A stretch of 64,000 bases of DNA, taken from positions 58,287,146-58,351,145 of the forward strand of contig CM048852.1 of assembly GCA_026545225.1 (NCBI GenBank), given 5' to 3'. Source of the stretch: Cornus controversa (taxonomy: Eukaryota > Streptophyta > Magnoliopsida > Cornales > Cornaceae). The notes beneath the pieces were generated by a model. The model was given only the letters and a program-made list of their open reading frames with translations. It was not told the origin of the DNA and ran no database searches. Position numbers and translations under genes: made by a program. Of the stretch, positions 1 to 12,100 are shown piece by piece. The stretch's first letter is position 1, and each line of letters opens with the position of its first letter.

Positions 1-720
1 AACCCAACCCCAGAAAACACAACTGACAGAAGCATAGCAGGATGGATGAGATGGAGCAGCTGTTTTTGGAATGAGGTGGTCATACCATATTCACCTAATC
101 AAAAGGGACTACTACAAGCATAGATAAATATATATATATATATGGAGATAATATATATATAAAGGCATATTAAGCCAACCAATGACTACCAATTGAGAAT
201 ATCATGTCAAAAAAATTAGTGTTGCTGAAAACACGAGTGCTGCTGAAACAAGGCACAACTAAGAGGAAGGCCAAAAAAATCAGGCCAAGGAGGAGAGAGA
301 AAATATAGATCGCCTATAATTTCTCACAAAAATAGTAGCCATTAAATAAAAAGAGCGCTTAATGTAGTGTTCCCTTTATTTCAACCTTCAAACTCTTCAA
401 ATATATTGATCAAATACTACAAATATAACTAGACCAATCGACATTGACGGTATTATTTAGACATAATTCCTTGAGTACTATTAAAACATGCATAGAATGT
501 TTGTGCATGGCATAAACCTTTTGTAGAAGCCTCATCATATTATTGTCTTATATGAAAATAATGCAAACGAACTGCCAGTTTAAATTAGTATTTATTGAGT
601 AGGGAGAAGGGAAAACTGCTAGTTTGGTCAAAGATTCACCCCTACAAGTCCTCCAAATGAAGGAAAAATAAGTTCATGATAACTAAAAGTACACGGAAGA
701 CTTCTCTTGTCCTTCAGTTG
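1..720. other. No recognisable gene; presumed ALADIN intron
   Basis: AT-rich sequence with a short AT run near 126-142. I found no exon matching the missing C-terminal part of ALADIN here on the minus strand. If the ALADIN gene continues past the left edge, this is intronic sequence. Confidence 0.4.
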
Positions 721-725
721 GGTTA

Positions 726-2087
726 GGAATTTTTTTTTTTTGATAAATAAAAATTCATTAAACAGCGCTCAAGAGGGGAGTGCTCCCAAGAGACGACAAA
801 AAGCCAAACACCGGTCAACTATAAGCTTAAGCTATCAAGAAAGTCTACAACTTGACCACCAGATGTACAATTTTTCCCGTATACCCAAAAATATAGAAGA
901 CTCAAAATATTGTATTTGAGAGACCAAATAGAAGACTCCACATCCTCGAAGCGCCTCCTATTCCTCTCTTGCCACAAGCCCCACCATAAACAAAGGGGAG
1001 TGGCCCTCCAAGCATCCCTGGCTCGGCTGTCCACTGTACACGCTCTCCAAGCCTCGATCATATCCTTCGTGGAACTGGGAAACACTCAGGCCATACCAAA
1101 CACAGCCAAGAACATAGACCAAACGTCCCTCACCACTAAACAATGTAAAGGAAGATGGTTCACCGTTTCCTCCAACTTCTTGCACATGCAACACCAATTC
1201 ATCATAATTCGACCCCTTCTCCTGAGGTTGTCAATGGTAAGAATCTTGCCTAAGGTAGCTGACCAAGTAAAGATTTCTGGTCACGTTCACAGGGGCCTTT
1301 GTTCTTCAAATAGTCTTCCAAGGGAAGATGGGACCCGTATAGTCCAAGAGGATTCTATAGAAGGAACGAACCTCGAAGTTTCCCCTCTTGGAGCCCATCC
1401 AAACCATCTCATCCATCCCCTCCCCCTTAATCACCTAACTATACAAAAGGGCTAGAAACTCCGTTACCTCTAAAAGCTCCCAGTCATGAAAAGCCCTACG
1501 AAAGCGCACATCCCAAGTCAATCTTCCGCTATCAAGCTGATAACAGTCGGCAACTAAGGCTTGTCTGTTCGTAGCAATCCTGAATAGTCTAGGGAACTTA
1601 CGGGCCAAAGATATTTCCCCACACCAAACGTCTTCCCAAAAACTGATGTCTCCCATTTCTCGCCCTAAATCGAGAACTCATTCCATCCTTTTCGAATACA
1701 TTTCCAAACCCCCACCCCCACAAGAAGGTTCATCTCCGTAGATCGCCAACCACCGACTCCTTCCCCACTCCGACTAACAACAACCCTCCTCCACGATCTG
1801 GATCTCTCAACTCCGAAACGCCAAAGCCATTTGCCCAATAATGCCTTATTGATCAGTTCCAACCTCCTAATTCCCAATCCCCCTTTCTGAATTGGGGTAC
1901 ACACCTTCTCCCCAGCTCACCAAGTGGAATTTGAACTCATCCCCTAAATTGCCCCATAGAAACTTACTTTGAATCCTCTCTAGTCTCCTTATTACTGACA
2001 TCGACATCAAAAATAAGGAAATGAAATAAGTTGAAAGATTCGAAAGAGTGCTTTTCATGAGAATAATGTGCCCTCCTTTTGAGTGGA
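726..2087 (-). mobile_element. 5'-truncated L1-type LINE, degenerate
   Basis: The minus strand carries broken reading frames of the C-terminal half of a plant L1-type LINE ORF2. In order from 2060 downward they show the post-palm region with FLWG and [10 protein letters not shown] motifs, then an RVT-associated zinc-finger region, then a tail with CLWWGLWQERNRRRFED. The element ends in ATTTATCAAAAAAA (a T run at about 731-741 on the plus strand), the same type of 3' end as the LINE at 12.3-15.8 kb. The reverse transcriptase core is absent, so this is a 5'-truncated dead copy. It lies in the same orientation as ALADIN, inside the presumed intron 11. A 6-bp GGAATT on both sides may be a target duplication but is too short to trust. 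Confidence 0.85.
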
Positions 2088-2731
2088 ATTCAAGAAAGTA
2101 TTATAAGATAAAACACACAGTGTCTATATTGTCATGGGAATCTGAAAAACAAATTAAGAAAAGAATTTGCAAAATTTAATCCTTCAAATATTTATTGGCA
2201 TGGATTTATGCCAACTAAATAAGAGTGATCCATGTAGCCAATACCAAGTATCTGAGATGAAGACACTTGAGCTTAGCTGACACGGATTCCTATCAAAAAC
2301 AAAGAACAATAAAGAAAAAGAAAATGATAGGCATGGATTATAGCAGACCCAAGAAGTTCAGATTTAAGACAGTTGAGTTGAGTTGAGTAGTACAGATTCA
2401 TTTATTTATTTATTTTTCTATGATAAGTACAACAGACCTGAACTGAATAGCACAGATGATATAATCATAATATGATAATACGAACTGCAATAAACATTTG
2501 GTCAAGGAACAATGGTAACGGTAATATGATCACTAGCACTTCAATACAGGCACCAGTAGATAATGTAACTAAATAATATATCTCGAACCAGGTCATACAA
2601 AGATATGTATGATTATTTAACTTATTCTCTCCATGAATTATTGCAATGATGGAGCTGTCTATCTAGCCAAATTCTCCTGACTAGGAGGCGGAAACATTCC
2701 CTTATTTTGCATTTAGCAAGGAAACAGTTTC

Positions 2732-2875
2732 TTTTTTTTTCCCCCTCTTTCTTCATTTATTTACCATTTGGTAGATAAGCACACATGCACCCATTATTAC
2801 CGTGACAGGGACTTGAACGACCTCCCATGTCAAGGAGGAGATACCACTTGAGCTACAGGCTCAGTCGTATCTAAT
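2732..2875 (-). mobile_element. tRNA-related SINE
   Basis: Read on the minus strand, the sequence has a polymerase III A-box-like motif (GTAGCTCAAGTGG) and, about 30 bp later, a B-box-like motif (GGTCGTTCAAGTCCC), followed by a 3' body and an A-rich tail. No tRNA cloverleaf can be drawn. It is flanked by an imperfect 9-bp direct repeat (AACAGTTTC at 2723-2731 and AATAGTTTC at 2876-2884, 8 of 9 matching), which supports retroposition. It lies in the presumed last intron of ALADIN. Family not assigned. Confidence 0.6.
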
Positions 2876-3151
2876 AATAGTTTCATACAAACATTTAATT
2901 GATTGGCAAATCAGAAGATCAAAGTGACAGATAATACAAATAATTTGAAGTCACAAGATTACATACACAACATTAGTGAAAAAGAAACCATGCTCTAAGC
3001 AGTTTGGTATACCCAAAAAGACATCTGCACAAACTTTCTTACACGCTATCATTTCTCACGAGTTATTTTAAGAGTTTAGTCAAAGAAATTTTAAAGCATG
3101 ACAAAAGTTGAAAAAGACAATAGACAGATGAAAAGTGATTACTACCCATAC

Positions 3152-6100
3152 CTGTCAGTCAAGGATATTATATCTGGCAAATCAACTGGCAATAAGTGTG
3201 CATCTGGGAAAAATCAAAACAGGAAAAGATTTAACTTTATGTCAATAAACATTTGATAGAGTGTCCATAAAGTTATGAACCAGCAAGAACAGAAAACCAA
3301 CGAAGCACCAACTGTGCTACTACTACCTTCCACAATTTTTCAACATGCTAATTTCAAATTTATTTTCCTTATCTTCAAGCATAAATTATCAAGTGACAAA
3401 AACAAAAATATGATAGTCCACAAGACATCTTTAACATCATTGCAGATATAGAATGGTCTTTGTATAAATCCTGCTAATTCCTCTAACCATAACAGGTTTT
3501 GTTCAACTTAGATAATTATAATTTATTCTTCTCAATTTGTCCATTGTTTCTTTTTATGGTAAAGCATGACAGCAGGAACATTGCACTTGTAAAGATCTGA
3601 CTCCGTATAAATCAATTATAATTTTAGGATAAATACTTCATAAATTTAAATAAGATAACAATGGAGTCATAATGTTTTTGAATTGAAGGCACAATTACTA
3701 GTTGATTGAATTCAAACATTTTAATTAGTGTGCTGGTATAATTGATGAAAGCTGAGTATCTTTGCATCCATCACTAACCAATTTCATTAGTATTGGTAGT
3801 CATTAAAAATATTTAAATAGGTTTCATTTAGTGGGGTCATTAAAGTGTATATAGTCTTGTGGTGACTAGTGACATATATCTAGGGTGACACAAAACATTA
3901 TGTAGATCCATGTTATATGTATGTACGAGTGGGCACAGACTTCATTTAGACAGAACAGTAGCTTTAGGAAGTCATTGAGCCATTCACCTGCAAGTGTATT
4001 TGACAATTGACATTTAGGGTTCATCAAAAAAGTATTATGTCCATGCTATAATAGTATAGTGTAAGACCCAGCTGGCAGACTTATAGTCGAATAGTTCTGA
4101 GTATTGAGTTCACAAGTCCAAGTATGCACATAAATGCAGTACAGATTTGGGCATTTATTTTGAAAAACAATCATATTGATAGTTGGTCCATATCCAATTG
4201 CTAATGGAATTGAATTATAAACTTGAAATATTAGTCAAATATCTAGTGAAAGAGAAAAAAAAATTGCATATATATAAGCAAAGGTTGTTAATATACATCT
4301 TAAAATACTTTAAAATCTCAACGAAGCAGGTTTTGGGGACCTACTGCATCCTTCCTCTCTCCCTCTCCCCTCCCTCCTTCCAAACAAAGCATAAGCATCA
4401 AATTTATCAAATCCTCAAACCTAACAATACAGCCACAACTAATTATTCATACTATTTTATCTCTCTCTTATTTCCAGAATAACATAATTTTTTACTCGTT
4501 TAAAAGCAAAATGAACATTATAAAAGTTTTATGTATAATTATGCTTGTTAGATGCATGTCCAACTATATAAATTAGACACAAGTACTTCACGTATTTTTT
4601 GGGAGTCCATGCAGCATAGCTCTCTCTTAGGGCTATCTTAGCTTTCACCCATCCCACCCATAGGACCTCCCTTATCCTATGTGCAATACCTTCATCACCA
4701 TAACCAAAATCAAGTATGTACAACTATGAATATTTGGAGTTCTAAACTAGTGTCTTTAGAGTTGCCCTTTAAACCACATCAGTGATACAATACAAATCCT
4801 ATTCCATTATATAAGTAAACTAATTAAGAATAAAAAAAGGGATTCCAGAACTTAAGGTTAATACATTAGGTCTTACTAGCTCATCGCAACCTCATGGGTA
4901 TGTGCACCTGAGAACCAACACCCACCACCACCAACAATAACAAAATAAAATAAAATCAACCCACAAACTACAAATTATATTATTCCAACAAATTTATTAA
5001 TTAAGACGAGGAATCACAAGGAATGGGCCTCATGCATTGTCTGATTGCCTCATCTTAAAAGACAAGCATGATGTTGAAAAAGTAACTAGTAGTAAGAACT
5101 TGAGAGAAAAAGAGGGAAGGAAGAACTCAAATACCTAATGATGGAGGCTTTGAGGCAAAGTGAATAGAACCTAAAGTTGAAGATTCAGAGAAAACAATCA
5201 GTATCATTCGTCCGTCAGGATCCCATGTTGCTCCCTGGTGATAAATAACATGGTAAACTGAGCAGAAATTTCAACCATAATATAACGTGCAGCAAAGAAT
5301 AAAAATCAATTCCATCTCACCAAAAGGATAAAGAAGATAAAAGTGTTTTAAAAGGAAAAAGACATAGTTATGACCACACAAAAAAAATCATCTTATGGCA
5401 ACAGAAACATAAATCCAAAACTCATATAACCGAGATAAAATATTTGAAAATCAATAGTAGTGACAACTATAAGAGAGAGAACTTACGAAAAGAAATATAA
5501 GAAACCATCACATGCCCACAAACAAAGTACTCAGACTTATTGATGAAAATAAGAAATGGTAGTGCTAACAAGTTGCAACACCCAGTTCTAGCAAAAGATA
5601 ATGTTGTTCACTAAACTGAAAAGGAGGCTTGGTTCGTGCTTATTATAAAAGAAACTTGAAACTCATCAGACAAGTTTATTATGCAGCTCTAGCTCAAGCA
5701 AATACACTAGAGAAACTTGTTGAACCTGAGAAGTATATGAAATTCCGTAACTGATGCCAGAATTATATAAATTAAAATCACTATAAATTTAAGCAGACAA
5801 TTATACATGTTCTAAGCATGTGACACAACATCCCTGAAATGACTCTTTCCAGCATAGAGTGAATGTCGTATTGTTATTATAACACATGCATCAATTCTTA
5901 ACAAGGGAAATCCTAAAAAGATATCGAAGTGGGTTAAGATTCACCAACTCATGAAGATTCTAGCTTGTCATCAACTTGATCAAGCTTGACAACAGAACTT
6001 TATTTTATTACAATAATTGAATCATCATCATTGTCATCCTTGCCTTATTCCTATATGTTTAACTTTTTAATATTTTTTAAATAACTTCACCCCACGTTAT

Positions 6101-9100
6101 TTTTGGTCTCCCTCTCCGTCTCTTACCTACAATAGTTTAATCAGATATTCAAAACCATATAAGCAAATGTAAATGTTACTCAACTTCCAAAAAGCTCAGT
6201 TCATGCAATGCTGAAGAATGCAGGAGATTTCAATCTCCATCCATGAAGGCCTGCAAAGTGCAAACAACTTTTGCATATTTTCTTTTTCTGCACGCAAGCA
6301 ATTATCAGGTAATTTTAAAACCTAAATTAGGGTTATAACTCAATCTCAATTGTCTAAGCTGAAACCAACAAAGAAAAAATTGAATCCACCTTTGTGACTT
6401 ATCACATTCTTGACCTGATTAAAAATAAAAGGAACAGATAAAACAAGCAATGTCTTCATAAGTTTCCATTGTGGTTTCATTTCCATGCTCTCTCCACCAC
6501 TAATTTTTCTGAAATTTCATAAAAAAAAAAAATTCCAAGAACTCAGAAGCCAACTACAATTCTCAACCATGAAACATCCTCTCAACCTTCAATTGAAATG
6601 CATCTAATCAACCCTACCTAAAATGTACAACAAGAGCATCTATTCTGCAATATTTTCCTCCAGCAATGAATCTTCACAAACATTATCTTGCCAAAAGGGG
6701 AAAATTAATACCACTGACAGCCATACCCACTGCAAACCCCTACCCCCTCCACATATCCACCATAAATTATAATACATTCCTCAGACCCACTTCATTACTT
6801 CCCCTAACTTATTTGAGGCCCAAGTCAAGACTTCAAAAAACGCCGAATACAATACAAAATTTCCATCCACAGTCCCATTTCTCCAGCACAAACCTCCAAA
6901 CTCAAATAATAATCACAGCTTCATTCATCACCAACAACACCTTAATTCTTCCATATAAAATGCGTTCAATGAAGTATATAAAAAAACAAGAAACCACAAA
7001 GTAAATATTATGGTTTCTCAGACTATCAACAACTCAGATAATTCTAAAATCTTGTGACTTCAAAATTTAGAAATGAAGTATGTGAAGTGGAAATATGATC
7101 ATTATTTTTATTTACCGTGACAAATCCACTCATTGAGGACCATGGTTCTGAAGTCCACGTGTTTGTCTCCCAAAGATAAAATGTCCCGTCACTGTAAAAG
7201 AACATGATAATTACTTTATATCTTAAATAGAGATATGATCAATCTGGAACATATATAATGCATACAAAAGTAAGCCATGATATTAAATGACGGTTACAAT
7301 TTCGCAGCAAAGAAATAATCTCCAGTGGGAGACCACTTCAGAATTGATATGCCCCCCAATCCCCGTCGAATGGGTGTTCCCCGCCCTGTAAATCATGAAA
7401 GGATATAGAACTATCAAATAGAAATAAGGAAAATAATATATATGCAAATAAAGAAATCAGGTCACCCTATCAGAAATTAAAATTTAACATGTGGGTTAAC
7501 CATGTAAAGGTATAGTCTGTATAGAACTACCAGGTAGGAATACAAAAATAAGATACAGATGAAGAAATCAAACCACCCCATCTGAAATTAAATTTAACAT
7601 GTGGGAAAGAGAGTGAACATAATGATTCCAAATATAGACATGCATTAGTATTTGGATTCTAGACCAGAAGCGACTCAAAATAGGCAAAGGTCTTTTGCCC
7701 CAGCAGACTTAAGTTGGGTTGCCCTGGGAAATTTATAGCTTTGCTTGTTCATTCTTCAATGAGCTCGGGCAAAAGAGAGAAGAGAAACAGATAAAATCCT
7801 TCAGTGAGTTCTCTCTCTTTTTTCTTTTTTATTTTTTTGTCGGGGAGGAGGAAGGCAGGGGGTGGGGGTGTTGGCGGGTGGCCTTATTTGGAACAAAAGG
7901 ACAGCAAGGATTTTGGAATACAAACAATGTACTAAAGAAGATTGGTGAAGTAAAGTGCTCTTCCTAATTATCCTTGGGGTTCAATTGCTAGGGATTTAGA
8001 GGAGTTCCCTTAAATCTTATTTTCAATGACTAAAAAGCCATTTCTTCGTCCGGGTGCCCACTAAATCAATCTGGTATGAGTGGAAGCCACCTCCTGAAGG
8101 AGAATCAGACTTAATTGTGATGGTAGTGTTTTTGGAGGCCTATTTCCCGTTGGCATTTTAAGTATTTCCAGAAATCATCAAGATAATGTTGTGTTCTCTT
8201 TCTCCAAGCCAGTGGCAATGAGGTACACCGTCGTAGCTGAGGTGCTTGCTTTTTTAGAAGGCCTCCAAAAAGACTTGCTTTTGGGACTTTAGAAATGCTT
8301 GATTAAATGTCATTCTAAGGTGGCAATTAGTTGGAGAGAGATAAGTCTATTGGTTCTTGGCATTACACCTCTCAAATGCGTGATAGTATTGAGTTACTTT
8401 CATAAAGTCCTAGATAATTGGACTACTCGATCACAGTTAAGAAGGCCGACTCCTAGCAAAACATAGGGCTTTTACCATAGAGATACATTTCTACCCTGAG
8501 TGAGGGAGCTCAAGTCACCCCCAAAATGTTGATTTCTTTCTTTATTTATTTATTTATTTTTCCTATACATTTTTTCTTTTCTCGTATTGTCCTTTGTTCG
8601 ATTTCAAGCAGGATGGATTTCTCATACACATGATATTGTTATCTAATTTCATCATCATCATCCTTGATTGGCCCTATGAATGGAGTCGGCCACATGAAAT
8701 CTGTTTTTCCATTCTTTTCTAGTACAAGCCATTTGTTCTATTATATTTAAATTTTTAGAATTATTCCTAATAACCTCGTCCCATGTTAGTTTTAGTTGAC
8801 CTCCTTGTCTCTTACTACTATGCAAAATAATCTTCCCCTTCTTACTGATACATGTCTATGTTGAATATGTCCATAACACCCAAGTCTACTTTCTCTTATT
8901 TTATTGCTAATAGACGTCACTCCTAAAACACCACTTAGCATGTTTCCATTTTGTCTATCATGATCCAGTTCTACTAGTTATATCATCATCTACCTCTCCG
9001 TCATTTTTCATTATTGATCTCAGATATCGAAAATAATTATTTTGTATATTCCTTTGGTTTTGAAGTGTTATCATTATATTGTTACTCTTTAAACACTCTA

Positions 9101-12100
9101 TTAATTTTTTATTTCATATATTTTGTTTTAGTCCTACTAATTTTTAAGCATTTTGACTCCAATGCAATTCTCCACGTTTCTAATTCTATTGCTAAGTTTT
9201 TCTTAGAAGTATCCAACAACACTTTGTCATCGGCAAACAATATGCAACATGGTAATATCTCCTTGCAAGTCTTTTGTTATTTCATCTAAAACTATTATGA
9301 ATAGATATGGGGTTAGTGCTGATCCTTGGTACAATTCTATGTCTACAAAAAAATCACTAGTCTTATCACATATAAAATGACATATTCCTACACGTATCAT
9401 GTATAATCTTTATAAGTTCTATAGGGATTTGTTGTCTTTGTAAAGCCCACCAAAGTATCTCTCTCAATATCCTATCTTTTTCAAAGTCTGAATCTGAAAA
9501 CCATATGTAAATCTTTTTGTTTACTCCTAAAATCTTCAACTAATTTTCTTATTAAGTAAAAAAACTCTATATTCCTCCGAGAAAATCTTCTTTTTTCAAG
9601 TCTATGATATTGTCATCTAATTTATCCTTAAATATAGAAATGTTTCCTATTTAAAAGGGGGGGAAACAACTGAGATAGGGCATCTTCAGCTGTCGTTGCT
9701 TGTTCTTCCAAGCTTCTGAATGATTCAGATAGTTGAGTTCATTTTTGAATCCAGTCCTTTAAATGACCAATACTTTATTTGTTCTATTATTGTGTAAATT
9801 TGTCTTGAACAGCTTGTACATACAATTATTAAATCAAATCTCATATATATCAAAGAAAATGAAAATCTATAAAGATATGTTCACAGAATTTGCAGCATCA
9901 ATTCCGTAGAATTTAACATATGTATTCATGATGATTGATGACCATCAAAATGATAAGGTGGATAGGATTCAGGTTCATGATGGGCCAATACATATAAATC
10001 CCAATCAAGAGAGGAGTTATTTAAATAATGTAAACAAGTAAAAGCCCAAAGAATTACGAGTTAGTGTGAATTCATAATGTCCATATTAAATACCTATAAT
10101 AAATTTTCATCAGAGAATAGAAAAAAGTATTAAAGGAAGAAATGCAGTGAAAAGGAGGTTCATACAACGATGCAAACAGTGAGAATATATTATCTAGTTA
10201 CTTCTAAATACATCAAACAAGCTACACAGCAGAATCTGTGAGGTTTTGGAATGGCCTTAGGAAAGAGTAATGAAGGAAAATATCTCGTGTACCTTGAGCA
10301 ACATCCCAAATGGTGAATGATGGGCCCTCATATGAGCCAGATGCCAAAAATGTGAAGATAGGTCAAGAAAAACACACAACTAAACATTAAATAAAACCAC
10401 CAATATTAAATGAAGGCCTATTCCTTCCAACTGAAAGAAATCAAAGTAGGCAACAACACGACATTAAATAATAAAACAAGTCTTGACAACATCAGAATAT
10501 GGAATAATATAAAATGCTTCTGGATTTAATTTATGCTTCAGTTGGTGTGAATGATGGAAAAATGGATGGAAGGACTGATAGAAGGAATAGAAGAGGTGTC
10601 AGACTAAGGAAAGGTGTTTTGGTCGAGTTGAAGGAAAAGGAAAGAGGTGACACCTTCCATTGCTTTGTAGGAGGGAAGGGAAGAGGAGGTATTAGATTTA
10701 TAACCTGTACTCTCTAAATTGATACATAAATGAACAATCAACAAGTTTTGATGAAAGGTAACAATGTCACTTCACAGTTCATGCAATAGTTATCCTTCCT
10801 TTCCTTCCGTCCACCTTTGGATGGATGAAAAATGGAGGGTCCGGACTCTGGAGGGATGCCTCATCTATCCTGCATTCCCTTCCTTCTTCCTCTCCGTTAT
10901 CCAAAACAACGGAGACTTGCTCCATCCTTCCTCTCTTCCTCCCCATTTCATCCTTCCCTTCTAACAAACGAAGGTTTATCTACGCAGATTAAATGGATAG
11001 CATATCACATCACAAATCCTTCAATACTCTGAATTGTTGAATAACCAAGAAAGCTCCAATCCAAGAGATGATAGCAAATGCACTGGAAGAGAATTCAAAA
11101 TCTTCTCAACAGCGACAACATGCATACAGAGAAAGTAAATTGATTAAAATGATGCCCAATGGCAGTTATGATAAAAGTGATTATGATGATAATATCTCAG
11201 ATTTAATAACTCATAATCCTAACAACAGATATTTCATTAAAGTACATTCATATAATAGATTTATATGCCAAAAATTGTTGGATATCTTCCATCAGGACTC
11301 CATGAGAGTGCACTAATCTGTTCATCATCATGACTCCGCAGAAAATCCACTAGAGTCCATCGACTTCCAGAACCTTTAGAGAGGGTGCCTGAGGCAACTC
11401 CAGATCTCACAGATGCTGCATTCCCGGGGAAAGAAGCAGTCCAAATGCAAATTCCACCCCTTTGCAATCCAGTTAATGAAAATATACCCAATAAGAATCA
11501 ACAAAAATTGTTGGTAACTCTTTCAAATAAAATTGTACCGAACTTATTTAACTAAACTAAAACTGATTTAAAAATCAGAATGTGGCAATACTATGATACT
11601 TGCTTGCAAGCTACAGAAAGTGTCCTCCCACCATTCGGCCTCCATGCAAGCAGCTTAACGTCTCTCTGGGACTCATTGGTCAAAATACATGGGTCCTTCC
11701 CCTCTAGTAAAGATTAAAAAAAAAGTTTTGAGTTGACTAAAACAGAGTATGACATTTGACAAAAATCCAAAAGAAGTAGATGTATAGCTCTTTAACAATG
11801 CAAGTTCTAAAGAGAGAACCAAATCCACAGCCCAAGTACGTAACGAGTTACTGACCTGAATCCTCATAATCACGAACTGTCACATGGTTTGGCCCAGAGA
11901 TAAATGCTAAAATATGCTTATGTTGGTGCCAACTTACGCCCTGAAAGTCAACATCTGGTACAAATTTTACCTGATAAATTTACGGCAACTTTCTTTAATA
12001 ACTCAAATGCACAAGCTCCAGTGACATTATTATCTCTAAGATAGATATAAATCATTGTTAACTAGATGCCTTTAAGTTATGTTATCAGCACATTCAATAA

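Noticed and set aside
2780-2870. A tRNA gene on the minus strand
   Set aside because: A-box and B-box motifs are present, but acceptor and anticodon stems do not pair; a SINE fits better.
9014-9289. A 91-codon membrane-like plus-strand protein
   Set aside because: It is the complement of the RTE reverse transcriptase fragment.
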